A stretch of DNA of 51,152 nucleotides from Candidatus Hatepunaea meridiana (GTDB lineage Bacteria > Electryoneota > AABM5-125-24 > Hatepunaeales > Hatepunaeaceae), in assembly GCA_030765125.1 (NCBI GenBank), contig JAVCDD010000121.1:1-51152 (forward strand). The letters are read 5' to 3'. A program made the position numbers and the translations under genes. Below the pieces are notes generated by a model that was not told the origin of the DNA, ran no database searches, and saw nothing but the letters and a program-made list of their open reading frames with translations. Position 1 is the first letter of the stretch; every line of letters begins with the position of its first letter. This document shows, one piece after another, positions 25,680 through 33,814 of the stretch.

Positions 25680-27008
25680 TTACCCCTTGCGGATCCAGGC
25701 AACACCACGATTTATTATACCGCATGGACGCCCTGTTAGTTCCCAGCCATGGTAAGGTGTATTCTTTCCCTTGGAGTACATCAACTCACGGTCAACCATC
25801 CACTTCTCATCCGGATTGAAAAGAGTAATATTTACGGGACTATTCACTTTTATCTCTGCTGCGGGTAAGTGCATAATACGCCGCGGAGCGCTTGTCATAA
25901 CCTCAATCATCCGCTGTAAAGACAGCTTTCCAGCCAATACTAATCTTGTGTGGATAACCCCAAGCGCTGTTTCCAATCCAATCATACCAAAAGGAGTATT
26001 TATGAATTCCACTTCCTTTTCATCCGGTGCGTGAGGTGCATGATCGGTAGCGATTGCATCAATTGTACCGTCTGTCAATCCTTCAATCAAGGCTTCAATA
26101 TCATCAAGCGTTCGCAGTGGTGGGTTTACTTTATAATCGCTGTTGAAACCTTCAAGGATAGTGCAATCAAGTGTCAGGTGATGTGGCGTAACCTCTGCTG
26201 TAACGTTTACACCGCGAGCTTTAGCTTGCCTGACGATCTCAACCGATCCTGCGGTTGAGATGTGAGCAATATGTATTCTTCCACCGGTGAATTCAGCCAA
26301 TCTAATATTACGCTCAATTGCGATCTCTTCACCGATAGAGGGCCAACCAGGTAAACCTAATCTTGTCGAAACCGCTCCCTCATGCATTACACCTTTAGCA
26401 GTCAGAGAAGGTTCTTCACAATGTTCACTGATTACAACATCGAACATCCGCGTATATTCCAAAGCGCGCCGCATCAATTCAGCAGAAGCGACCGGTGATC
26501 CATCGTCAGAAAAAGTTGTTACGCCATCATCAAAAAGTTCACCAATTTCAGTTAATGATTGACCACGCCGCCCGACGGTTACGGCAGCAATGGGATGTAC
26601 ATCAACCGGAAACCCTAAGGCTCTCTCGCGAACAAAATTAATGAGACCAGGATTATCGAGAGCTGGATTTGTATTGGGCATCGGAGCAACGCCGGTAAAA
26701 CCTCCGACCGCGGCAGCGATACATCCGGTTTGAATGGTTTCCTTGTGTTCATAGCCAGGCTCGCGCAGGTGAACGTGCATATCAAATAGACCCGGACAAG
26801 CTATAAGACCTTTAGCATCAACATTCTCACCATCCCATCCATCGGGAATTTCGCCTATATGTTTAATAGTTCCATCTTGTATAATCAGATCAGCCTGCAG
26901 ATCCAATCCAATCGACGGGTCAATCATTCTTGCACCACGTATGGCAAGTTTTTCCGTAGTAAACGCTCTCCATCCCTTTGGGAGAATTATATTATTATTT
27001 AATTGCAT
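25680..27008 (-). CDS. pyrC: Dihydroorotase
   Basis: 442 aa, the length of type I dihydroorotases. Zinc ligands His78 and His80 lie in [10 protein letters not shown]; the metal-site histidines continue with SEHCEEPS and [10 protein letters not shown], and the catalytic Asp is in [13 protein letters not shown]. It closes carbamoyl-aspartate to dihydroorotate in pyrimidine synthesis. It is flanked by pyrB upstream (64-bp gap) and lepA downstream (2-bp gap), so pyrB-pyrC-lepA are likely one transcript. Confidence 0.96.
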   Translation of the reverse strand: MQLNNNIILPKGWRAFTTEKLAIRGARMIDPSIGLDLQADLIIQDGTIKHIGEIPDGWDGENVDAKGLIACPGLFDMHVHLREPGYEHKETIQTGCIAAAVGGFTGVAPMPNTNPALDNPGLINFVRERALGFPVDVHPIAAVTVGRRGQSLTEIGELFDDGVTTFSDDGSPVASAELMRRALEYTRMFDVVISEHCEEPSLTAKGVMHEGAVSTRLGLPGWPSIGEEIAIERNIRLAEFTGGRIHIAHISTAGSVEIVRQAKARGVNVTAEVTPHHLTLDCTILEGFNSDYKVNPPLRTLDDIEALIEGLTDGTIDAIATDHAPHAPDEKEVEFINTPFGMIGLETALGVIHTRLVLAGKLSLQRMIEVMTSAPRRIMHLPAAEIKVNSPVNITLFNPDEKWMVDRELMYSKGKNTPYHGWELTGRPCGIINRGVAWIRKG

Positions 27009-27066
27009 AATATTAAGTTGGTTAGATATATTCCTCTACTCCTCTGCGATCTCTCCGGTAAAAAAA

Positions 27067-28002
27067 CTATTCTATTACCCGTTCACCCCCGGAAATCAGG
27101 TATAATACGGCCATTCTAACTGCTACTCCATGCGTAACCTGTTGCAGGATGACCGAAGCTGGGCTATCGGCAACATCTGAGTCAATTTCCACGCCCCGAT
27201 TCATCGGTCCCGGGTGCATAACAATTTTTTCACCGCCTGCTTTTTCCAGACGAGATTTCGATAATCCAAATGATCTCTGATATTCTCGCAATGACGGCAA
27301 CAATCCTTCGCGCTGACGCTCGATCTGTAAACGCAACACGTTGACTACATCACACCAGGCAAGTCCTTCATCGAGATCGTTCGTCACATCCACGTTCATA
27401 TCCTCTATTTCACGTGGAATTAGAGTACCCGGTCCGCATAGCATAACCTCAGCGCCCATTGTCAATAAGCCCCAAATATTGGATCTGGCGACGCGGCTAT
27501 GAGCTATATCACCTAATATCAACACCTTTAAGCCTTCTAAGTTCCCAACCTTGCGTCTCATAGTCATTATATCCAACAATCCCTGCGTGGGATGTTCGTG
27601 ACTGCCGTCACCGGCGTTAATAACCGCAGCGCTGATCCGTTCAGCGAGGAAATGAGGAGCGCCTTGAGCAAAATGTCTTATTACAACGACATCAATCTTC
27701 ATCGCTTCGATATTCTGGACTGTGTCCAGCATTGTCTCACCTTTTGAAATGCTGGAACCGCTGGCTGCAAAGTTGGTGACTTCTGCTGATAATCTTTTTT
27801 CAGCAAGTTCAAATGAGATGCGCGTGCGGGTGGAAGGTTCAAAGAAAAGGTTTGCTACTGATACACCGCGTAATGAAGGAACCTGACGGATCGGTCTGTC
27901 GAGCACTTCCAGAAATGCCTCAGCAGAATCAAGAATTTCTGTTATGGCTGCTCGACTTAAACCTTCCAGCCCTAATAAATGGTTAAAACGAACCTGATTC
28001 AT
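27067..28002 (-). CDS. pyrB: Aspartate carbamoyltransferase catalytic subunit
   Basis: 311 aa, standard length. The carbamoyl-phosphate site is FFEPSTRTRISFE (STRTR at residues 57-61), with HPTQGLLDIMT near 137-147 and the C-terminal MHPGPMNRGVEI signature near 271-282. It makes carbamoyl-aspartate, the committed pyrimidine step. No pyrI regulatory subunit is present. It lies between pyrR and pyrC; copy B of the GGGGACAGTATAC hairpin occupies the pyrR-pyrB gap. Confidence 0.97.
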   Translation of the reverse strand: MNQVRFNHLLGLEGLSRAAITEILDSAEAFLEVLDRPIRQVPSLRGVSVANLFFEPSTRTRISFELAEKRLSAEVTNFAASGSSISKGETMLDTVQNIEAMKIDVVVIRHFAQGAPHFLAERISAAVINAGDGSHEHPTQGLLDIMTMRRKVGNLEGLKVLILGDIAHSRVARSNIWGLLTMGAEVMLCGPGTLIPREIEDMNVDVTNDLDEGLAWCDVVNVLRLQIERQREGLLPSLREYQRSFGLSKSRLEKAGGEKIVMHPGPMNRGVEIDSDVADSPASVILQQVTHGVAVRMAVLYLISGGERVIE

Positions 28003-28048
28003 ATAAATTTCTTTGTTATTACTCCAACCAATCCCGAATGGGTTGTTG

Positions 28049-28134
28049 AAATATGGGGACAGTATACCTATTTTTCTATAGACCGTTGGTCTTTCTAAAA
28101 TTACTTATAAAATAGGTATACTGTCCCCATATTT
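28049..28134. repeat. GGGGACAGTATAC hairpin element, copy B
   Basis: Inverted ends AAATATGGGGACAGTATACC and complement, continuing through CTATTTT. The core TTTTTCTATAGACC is shared with copy D. It sits between pyrR and pyrB, exactly where a pyr attenuator might be expected, but it is a dispersed family member. Confidence 0.85.
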
Positions 28135-28142
28135 ACTTAACT

Positions 28143-28697
28143 CTAATCTTCTTTAACAGTCTCCACAAGAACAACTTCATCCAATCCATCCACTTCCTTA
28201 AGATGAACCCTTACCTCATCACCCGGTAAAGTTACAATCTTTCTTCCAACGAAGTCACCCTGGATCGGCATCTCGCGATGCCCCCGGTCAATTAAAACAG
28301 CCAGTTTAATACAGTCTGGTCGTCCATAATCAAGTATCGCACCCAAGGCTGCTCGTGCGGTTCGACCTGTATATAATACATCGTCAATAAGAACAACATT
28401 CTTTCCATGGATTTCAAAGGGTATTTCAGTTGAGCGCACTTTGGGAGTTTTTCTTGCCATCAGATAGTCATCACGATATAGAGTAATATCCAGGATACCG
28501 ACGGGGATTCTTTTTTTAGCAATTCCGGAGATCAATTCCGCCAAACGGACAGCCAACGGTACGCCGCGCGTACGGATTCCAACCAGTGCCATACCCTTGG
28601 AACCATGATTTGCCTCGATAATTTCCGCTGCCAGTCTGGCGAGTGTAAGCTCCATTCCGGCTGCATCTATAATATATTGTTTTATTTTTTCAGTCAT
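28143..28697 (-). CDS. pyrR: Bifunctional pyr regulatory protein / uracil phosphoribosyltransferase
   Basis: 184 aa, typical length. The phosphoribosyltransferase PRPP loop is VVLIDDVLYTGRTARAA (residues 101-117), preceded by ITLYRDDYLMARKTPKVRST, a PyrR-family feature. In Gram-positive bacteria PyrR binds pyr mRNA leaders and causes attenuation; many PyrR proteins also act as UPRTase. The start overlaps the lpxD stop (ATGA). No RNA site resembling the known PyrR-binding loop was found in the pyrR-pyrB gap, so regulation here is uncertain. Confidence 0.93.
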   Translation of the reverse strand: MTEKIKQYIIDAAGMELTLARLAAEIIEANHGSKGMALVGIRTRGVPLAVRLAELISGIAKKRIPVGILDITLYRDDYLMARKTPKVRSTEIPFEIHGKNVVLIDDVLYTGRTARAALGAILDYGRPDCIKLAVLIDRGHREMPIQGDFVGRKIVTLPGDEVRVHLKEVDGLDEVVLVETVKED

Positions 28698-29740
28698 TTC
28701 TTACTCTCCGTTAGCTTCTCAATCTTGTTTTCAAGTTCTTTAATTCGCTGAATCAGCTTTGGTAAACGGCTAATATTCGCATCTCGCCTAAGAGCTTCCC
28801 CGTGGGGTCTTGCCGGATAACCGGATACCACGCCTTTGATGTCCACCGATTTGGTTACACCGGCCTGGGCGCCTATCATCATTCCGTCTCCGATCTCTAT
28901 GTGACCGGAGAAACCGACCTGTCCTCCAACCATAACCCGTGAGCCTATAGTCGTTGAACCGGAAATACCTGTTTGAGCCGCAATAACCGTATTTTCTCCA
29001 ATCTTGACCCCGTGCGCAACCTGAATAAGATTGTCTAACTTGCTGCCGCGACCTATTTTAGTAACCCCAACTGTGGCTCTATCTATGCAGCAATTAGCGC
29101 CTATTTCAACGTCATCCTCGATTACAACCGTTCCGACTTGAAGTATCTTGTTATATTTACCCTCATCCGGCGCATAACCGAACCCGTCAAAGCCTAATAC
29201 CGTTCCATCTCCAATAATTACCCTGTTCCCGATTCTAATATCACTTCTGATTACCACATTATGACCGATAACGCAATTATCACCTAATATGACGTCCTGT
29301 CCGATACAGACCCCATTTGAAATTCTACAACCGGAACCAATAGTAGTTCTAAAACCAATTTCAACGAAAGCTTGAATCTGAACGTTTTCACCTAACACAA
29401 CACTCTTGTCTATGTTCGATAGAGGACTGATTTCAACAATTGTTTCCTGGTCGGATTGTGCATAAAAGATTTCGATTGCCCGTCTAAAATCCTGATAGGG
29501 CTTTTTCGATATGAGGCGGGTTAAAGAAACAGGAACATCTTCATTTTCATCAACAATAATAGCTCCAGCCCGACAATCCGGCAGGAATTTTCGATAACGG
29601 GGATTAGCCAGGAAAGTTAATTGATTAGAGTCCGCTTCCTCAATCGTTGTAACGCTCTTCAGCAACAGGTCAGCATCACCATCGAGTCTACACCCCAGTT
29701 GCTTGGTCAATTCACCAGTTGTAATCGATATCGCTTTCAT
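28694..29740 (-). CDS. lpxD: UDP-3-O-acylglucosamine N-acyltransferase
   Basis: 348 aa, normal length. An N-terminal uridine-binding domain (residues 1-~100, ANPRYRKFL near 45-53) is followed by a left-handed beta-helix of hexapeptide repeats (IGSGCRISNGVCIGQDVILG onward). The catalytic His243 is in VAHGVKIGENTVI. A C-terminal helix with KLIQRIKELENKIEKL is seen. It adds the N-linked acyl chain in lipid A synthesis and shows that the organism makes LPS. It lies downstream of the bamA-skp genes, as in many Gram-negatives, and overlaps pyrR by 4 bp. Confidence 0.97.
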   Translation of the reverse strand: MKAISITTGELTKQLGCRLDGDADLLLKSVTTIEEADSNQLTFLANPRYRKFLPDCRAGAIIVDENEDVPVSLTRLISKKPYQDFRRAIEIFYAQSDQETIVEISPLSNIDKSVVLGENVQIQAFVEIGFRTTIGSGCRISNGVCIGQDVILGDNCVIGHNVVIRSDIRIGNRVIIGDGTVLGFDGFGYAPDEGKYNKILQVGTVVIEDDVEIGANCCIDRATVGVTKIGRGSKLDNLIQVAHGVKIGENTVIAAQTGISGSTTIGSRVMVGGQVGFSGHIEIGDGMMIGAQAGVTKSVDIKGVVSGYPARPHGEALRRDANISRLPKLIQRIKELENKIEKLTESKK

Positions 29741-29780
29741 TAAATCACTTTTGTTGTTATTCTTTCATCCTTCATCCTTT

Positions 29781-29868
29781 GAAATTTGGGGACAGTATAC
29801 CTATTTTATTAATAGTCTGAAGCTTTGTAAGATCATAAGATAAAATAGGTATACTGTCCCCAAATTTC
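29781..29868. repeat. GGGGACAGTATAC hairpin element, copy C
   Basis: Ends GAAATTTGGGGACAGTATAC and exact complement, extended inward by CTATTTTAT. The core TATTAATAGTCTGAAG matches copy A. Between the Skp-like lipoprotein gene and lpxD. Confidence 0.85.
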
Positions 29869-29874
29869 GCGTCC

Positions 29875-30522
29875 TTATTCCTGTAGTTCCTCGAGCACCT
29901 TATCCGTTAAATCATACTCTGGTTTAACGTATACTATATTCCCGGCAATCGTATCGAATATCAAATCGAATCGTTCAGCTTCAGCGACAATCCATATTGC
30001 GTCATTTACGCGTGCGTCAACTGGTTCGATGAGTTCCCGGCGTCGTTTGATATACTGACTATCCTCATCATACCAGGTCTCGTGACGAAACTTCTGTAAA
30101 GCCTTCTTGTCGTTTAAAAGTGCTTCTTCCAATTCTTTCTTCCGTTCCGGACTAAGAATAAGCTTAAGTTCTTCAAGTTCTTCCTCTTTGCGCGAGATTT
30201 CTTTTTCCATCTGCTCAGTTTCTTCCAACCATTTACGATTATCATTTCGCAGTGCATTGTCTGCATCACGGTAGTCGGCATATTTTTGCGAAATCACATC
30301 AGATCGGATATAACCGATCTTCAGGTTTGAAGACGACCAGGGCAAGATGGATGAAGCGCCTGAGCCTCCGGATGTGCCGGGAGTGGTCGGAGCACAACCG
30401 ATAAACAGGAACAACATAAAGATACAAAGTAAGACAGACACTCCTGTCTGTCTGTGATGTTGTTCTTCGAACTTGACAGACAAGGATGTCTGTCCTACCC
30501 GGTGATTATCGCGCAACATCAT
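29875..30522 (-). CDS. OmpH/Skp-like periplasmic chaperone, predicted lipoprotein
   Basis: 215 aa. Residues ~68-215 match the OmpH/Skp fold: KIGYIRSDVISQKYADYRDA, a long charged coiled coil (ENDNRKWLEETEQMEKEISR-like region, ~95-150) and VNDAIWIVAEAERFDLIFDT at the end. The N-terminus has a lipobox-like FLFIGC at residues 38-43 after a hydrophobic stretch. Residues ~8-33 (GQTSLSV...RQTGVSVL) are encoded by an inverted repeat (30429-30500), so the signal-peptide n-region seems to be repeat-derived. The gene starts 8 bp after skp with a GAGGGG site. Probably a second Skp-like chaperone anchored to a membrane. Confidence 0.8.
   Translation of the reverse strand: MMLRDNHRVGQTSLSVKFEEQHHRQTGVSVLLCIFMLFLFIGCAPTTPGTSGGSGASSILPWSSSNLKIGYIRSDVISQKYADYRDADNALRNDNRKWLEETEQMEKEISRKEEELEELKLILSPERKKELEEALLNDKKALQKFRHETWYDEDSQYIKRRRELIEPVDARVNDAIWIVAEAERFDLIFDTIAGNIVYVKPEYDLTDKVLEELQE
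30429..30500. repeat. Inverted repeat inside the 5' coding region of the Skp-like lipoprotein gene
   Basis: Arms GTAAGACAGACACTCCTGTC and GACAGACAAGGATGTCTGTC-CTAC face each other. GACACTCCTGTC family. It codes for residues ~8-32 of the lipoprotein precursor. Confidence 0.75.
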
Positions 30523-30530
30523 CCCCTCGT

Positions 30531-31097
30531 CTATTTATTTTCCAGAAGAATCAGCAGTTGATCTGTGATGTCTTCCGGGTCGCGTGCATAAACCACATTG
30601 CCATTAGCGCCATCCAGAATCAGGTCGAATCCTTGTTGTTCTCCTATTTCCTCGATGGATTTGTTTACCGTTTCCAGTACTTCAGCAAGCAGTTCCATAC
30701 GCCGTTGATTAAAACGCTCCTGCTCCATACCGACCTGACGATTGAGGTTTTCCTGGTATGTTACCTTCAGTGAATCGAGTTGCATCATAAGTTCCATTTT
30801 GCGCTTTTCGCTGAAAGTGTTTTGTCCTGTCAAGAGTTTCTTCTCGCGTTCGATAAGATCTTTTTGCATAATTTCCATCTGTGCTTCCCAGTTTGTTCGT
30901 TCGGAACGCCAGCCTTCAACTTCGCGTCCCAATTGCTCTTCAGCACGACGGAACTCCGGATAGGCTTGCATAACCATTTCCGAATTCACCACCCCGATCT
31001 TAAGCTTGTCAGGCAGCGGGTTAGGACCGGGAAGCTGCGCTTGAATAAACGCAGGAATTAAGGCAATTGTAATTATTGTAAATAAAAATCTTTTCAT
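30531..31097 (-). CDS. skp: OmpH/Skp family outer-membrane-protein chaperone
   Basis: 188 aa. Signal peptide residues 1-20 (MKRFLFTIITIALIPAFIQA, cleavage after AQA-like site). KIGVVNSEMVMQAYPEFRRA is the family's beta-strand start; residues ~50-150 are charged coiled coil; FDLILDGANGNVVYARDPEDIT closes the trimer head. Skp holds unfolded outer membrane proteins in the periplasm and delivers them to BamA. It is the gene directly after bamA, and before a second Skp-like gene, consistent with that role. GGAGG ribosome binding site. Confidence 0.92.
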   Translation of the reverse strand: MKRFLFTIITIALIPAFIQAQLPGPNPLPDKLKIGVVNSEMVMQAYPEFRRAEEQLGREVEGWRSERTNWEAQMEIMQKDLIEREKKLLTGQNTFSEKRKMELMMQLDSLKVTYQENLNRQVGMEQERFNQRRMELLAEVLETVNKSIEEIGEQQGFDLILDGANGNVVYARDPEDITDQLLILLENK

Positions 31098-31117
31098 TTA
31101 TCCTCCAAATATAAATT

Positions 31118-31192
31118 AATTACGAATAGCGAATTACGAATTACGAAAAAAATACAGTACATCTTTTTCGTAATTCACCATTCGTAATTCGT
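31118..31192. repeat. Inverted repeat of ATTACGAA/TTCGTAAT units
   Basis: AATTACGAATAGCGAATTAC on the left and GTAATTCACCATTCGTAATT on the right, around CAGTACATC. It lies in the bamA-skp gap and abuts the 43-bp duplication. Confidence 0.65.
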
Positions 31193-31266
31193 CCTTTTTA
31201 AAAAGTTCTTCCAAACTGGAAATTTCGTAATTCGTCCTTTTTAAAAAGTTCTTCCAAACTGGAAAT
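31181..31266. repeat. Exact 43-bp tandem duplication covering the bamA 3' end
   Basis: The 43-bp sequence at 31181-31223 is repeated without change at 31224-31266. The second copy contains the last codons and stop of bamA (QFGRTF-stop); the first is a downstream duplicate of the same tail. Confidence 0.9.
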
Positions 31267-33541
31267 GCGGTATCCAGCCTGGTTTTATGCCTGAGGCATC
31301 AATATCAAAACCATAACCATAGTCAAGACCGATAAGTCCTATCATCGGCATATAGAGACGGATACCAAGTCCCACTGACCGTCTTAGATTAAATGGATCG
31401 GTTCGATCAAAGTCAAGATAGGTGTTACCCGCTTCAGCAAAGGCAAGCCCATAGATAGTCGGGTTGTCCACCATCTGCAATCTAAGCTCGAGCGATGACT
31501 TAAGTTGCGATTTACCACCGGCTGCATAACTCCTCGTTGACGATGGCGGACCAACCATTCGCTCGTCATAACCTCGTAGTGATGTGCCGAGGGAAAGCCC
31601 GCTACCTCCCATATAGAAATACTCAAGATGAGGAATATCATAGGGATCATTCGTTAAAGGCGCCATAAAACCATAAAGGAAATGGCTGTATAGCACTAAC
31701 TTTGGTAAAACAGGTGTATACCACTCAACGGAAAAAATATGTTTATGATAATCATCGTGTCCCGTTAACAATCCACCTGCTAACTCAGTAGTAAGGCTTA
31801 CAACTGAACCTCTGGTCGGGAATTCGACAAAATCGCGACTGTCTCGGGAAAAAATTTGTGTGAGTGAACTGGATACACGCGAGGTGGAATCTATCTGCTC
31901 CAGCATTGTTTCAGAGATATTGGTGTTCTTTGAGCGTTCAATCCGATATATCCAGTTACCTCTGAAATAATCATCTGGCCAGGATAAGCGACGTCCAAGG
32001 CGAACTGAACCACCGACTAACCGCTCTGTAAATCCTTCAGACCATCGGCGTTTCACCTGATAGAACGAAACTCCTACCAAGGTTTCAGTGTCAAGTAGCC
32101 ATGGTTCTGTGTAACTGACGGAGAACGAGCCGTACTGGCTGCCGAAGTTCCAGTCAAAACTAAGCTGTTGTCCTCTGCCAAACAGGTTTGGAGCTGTGAA
32201 ACCGAGCGCGCCGATCAGACCATCCCGTTCGCTGTAACCCGCAGATACGTTTGCCTGGTCGGTAGGCTTTTCCTCTACGTTGATCCAAAGATCAACCTCA
32301 TCTTCGCTGACGTCTTCAAGGTCAGGTTGCACATCGGCAAAATAATTTAAAACTGCGACTTCACGAATCGAACGACGAAGCCTGGAGACATCGAACGTAT
32401 CACCGGGTTTGATGAAGAATTCGCGACGTATGACCTTTTCCCGGGTTTTAGTATTACCGGTTACATTTATCTTATGAACGCTAAAACGGTTCCCGGCTTC
32501 GATATTTACGCGAACATCCAGCGTGTCTCCTCCGGCAGGCGTCAAGGTTGGTTGAATCTGGGCGTAAATATAACCACGGTCATAGAACAAAGAACTAAGG
32601 CGATCTCTTACCGTTATGTCATATTTCTTTTGATTGAAAATATCTCCCGATCTAAACAGTAACTGACGCCTAAGCTCATCATCGTTGAAAAGGTCGGAAC
32701 CGCTGAATTCAACCTTGCCAAAATATAACTGCTGTCCTTCTTCCACAGTTATATCAATAAACACCCGTTTCAAATCATCCGAATACCAACTCGTATCCGA
32801 TACAATACGCGCATCTCGGTAACCCTGTTCGCGGTAAAAGTCCATTAATACGTCAAGATCTTCGTCAAATTTATCCCGGTGGAATTCACCTGAACGAAAG
32901 AGTGATTTCTGTCTAGTATTCTTCAATTGCTTACGCAGCTTTTTATCAGAGAAAGCCTCATTGTCGGCAAAGGTTATCTTCTTGATTTTAACCTTTTTAC
33001 CTTCATTAACTCGTATATAAAGAGCAGATTGACCTTCGGTGGAATCCTCGATTATCTCGACCTTTATTTCTGCCAGAAGGTAACCTTTTTCTTCGCATAA
33101 TCGTTTTAGTTTACGTTTTAGACGAATAGGATCCGAGGGCTTTAACACCTGTCCGCGGTTAATATCCACGGCTTTCTCCATATCGTCTTTGCCGATCTTC
33201 TTCCCGCCTCCAATGTCGATGTATCCTAGACGTGGATATTCGACTACTCGTATAAGCAGGAAGACACCTTCCTCTTTCTGATCCTCAGCGACAATCTTGA
33301 TATCGGAAAAGAGATTCAAATTCCACAATTGACGAATAGCGCCTTGAATCATCTCACCTGTAAGCTCTTCCCCAACAACAAGACCGCTTGAAGCGATTAT
33401 CAGTCCAGAATCAGTATATTTATTACCTTCGACATTCAGGTTATTAAGCCTTAATTTGCCTGCAGGTTGTGCGAACGCTGAAACGGCTGAGAGTAAAAAG
33501 ATGATCAGCGTCAGCGTAGTTATTTTTTTCCAAATTATCAT
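31241..33541 (-). CDS. bamA: Outer membrane protein assembly factor BamA
   Basis: 766 aa. Signal peptide residues 1-~24 (LLSAVSAFAQ). Five POTRA domains occupy ~30-430 (for example KVKIKKITFADNEAFSDKKL, FSVHKINVTGNTKTREKVIR). The barrel follows, with the loop-6 motif region GTSLRGYDERMVGPP (V/I-RGY/F-like RGYDER) near 655-670, and ends in aromatic FQFGRTF, the outer-membrane insertion signal. It folds beta-barrel proteins into the outer membrane. Upstream is tamB, downstream skp and lpxD. The last codons have been duplicated downstream (43-bp repeat). Confidence 0.97.
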   Translation of the reverse strand: MIIWKKITTLTLIIFLLSAVSAFAQPAGKLRLNNLNVEGNKYTDSGLIIASSGLVVGEELTGEMIQGAIRQLWNLNLFSDIKIVAEDQKEEGVFLLIRVVEYPRLGYIDIGGGKKIGKDDMEKAVDINRGQVLKPSDPIRLKRKLKRLCEEKGYLLAEIKVEIIEDSTEGQSALYIRVNEGKKVKIKKITFADNEAFSDKKLRKQLKNTRQKSLFRSGEFHRDKFDEDLDVLMDFYREQGYRDARIVSDTSWYSDDLKRVFIDITVEEGQQLYFGKVEFSGSDLFNDDELRRQLLFRSGDIFNQKKYDITVRDRLSSLFYDRGYIYAQIQPTLTPAGGDTLDVRVNIEAGNRFSVHKINVTGNTKTREKVIRREFFIKPGDTFDVSRLRRSIREVAVLNYFADVQPDLEDVSEDEVDLWINVEEKPTDQANVSAGYSERDGLIGALGFTAPNLFGRGQQLSFDWNFGSQYGSFSVSYTEPWLLDTETLVGVSFYQVKRRWSEGFTERLVGGSVRLGRRLSWPDDYFRGNWIYRIERSKNTNISETMLEQIDSTSRVSSSLTQIFSRDSRDFVEFPTRGSVVSLTTELAGGLLTGHDDYHKHIFSVEWYTPVLPKLVLYSHFLYGFMAPLTNDPYDIPHLEYFYMGGSGLSLGTSLRGYDERMVGPPSSTRSYAAGGKSQLKSSLELRLQMVDNPTIYGLAFAEAGNTYLDFDRTDPFNLRRSVGLGIRLYMPMIGLIGLDYGYGFDIDASGIKPGWIPHFQFGRTF

Positions 33542-33618
33542 ATCAACATATTTTACACAAAATTAACTTTTGAAACAAGAGGATTGCAAGGTATTTGTTA
33601 GATGTTCGTTGAAAAGTT

Positions 33619-33763
33619 AGTAGATGCGACACTCCTGTCGCATTTCTTTACTCCTGTCGCATTTCTTTTCTATCCGCAGATTACGCAGATTACGCAGATT
33701 TTTTTGTAGTAGATGCGACACTCTTGTCGCATAAAACCACCGTAGAAGGGACGCCTACGCTAC
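33619..33763. repeat. Composite repeat cluster between tamB and bamA
   Basis: Two direct GTAGATGCGACACTCYTGTCGCAT hairpins (at 33619 and 33714), a repeated TTTCTTTACTCCTGTCGCA fragment, and reiterated GCAGATTACGCAGATTACGC. The last is related in wording to the AATCTGCGTAATCTG units at 10611-10756. A GTAGAAGGGACGCCTACGCT hairpin follows. Confidence 0.7.
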
Positions 33764-33814
33764 TAACGATTATTCATTTTTAAAATCTGCGGAAAATATC
33801 CTATTACTTCACAT

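Noticed and set aside
28003..28142. PyrR-type attenuator in the pyrR-pyrB gap
   Set aside because: No sequence resembling the known PyrR anti-antiterminator binding loop was found; the only strong hairpin is the dispersed repeat.
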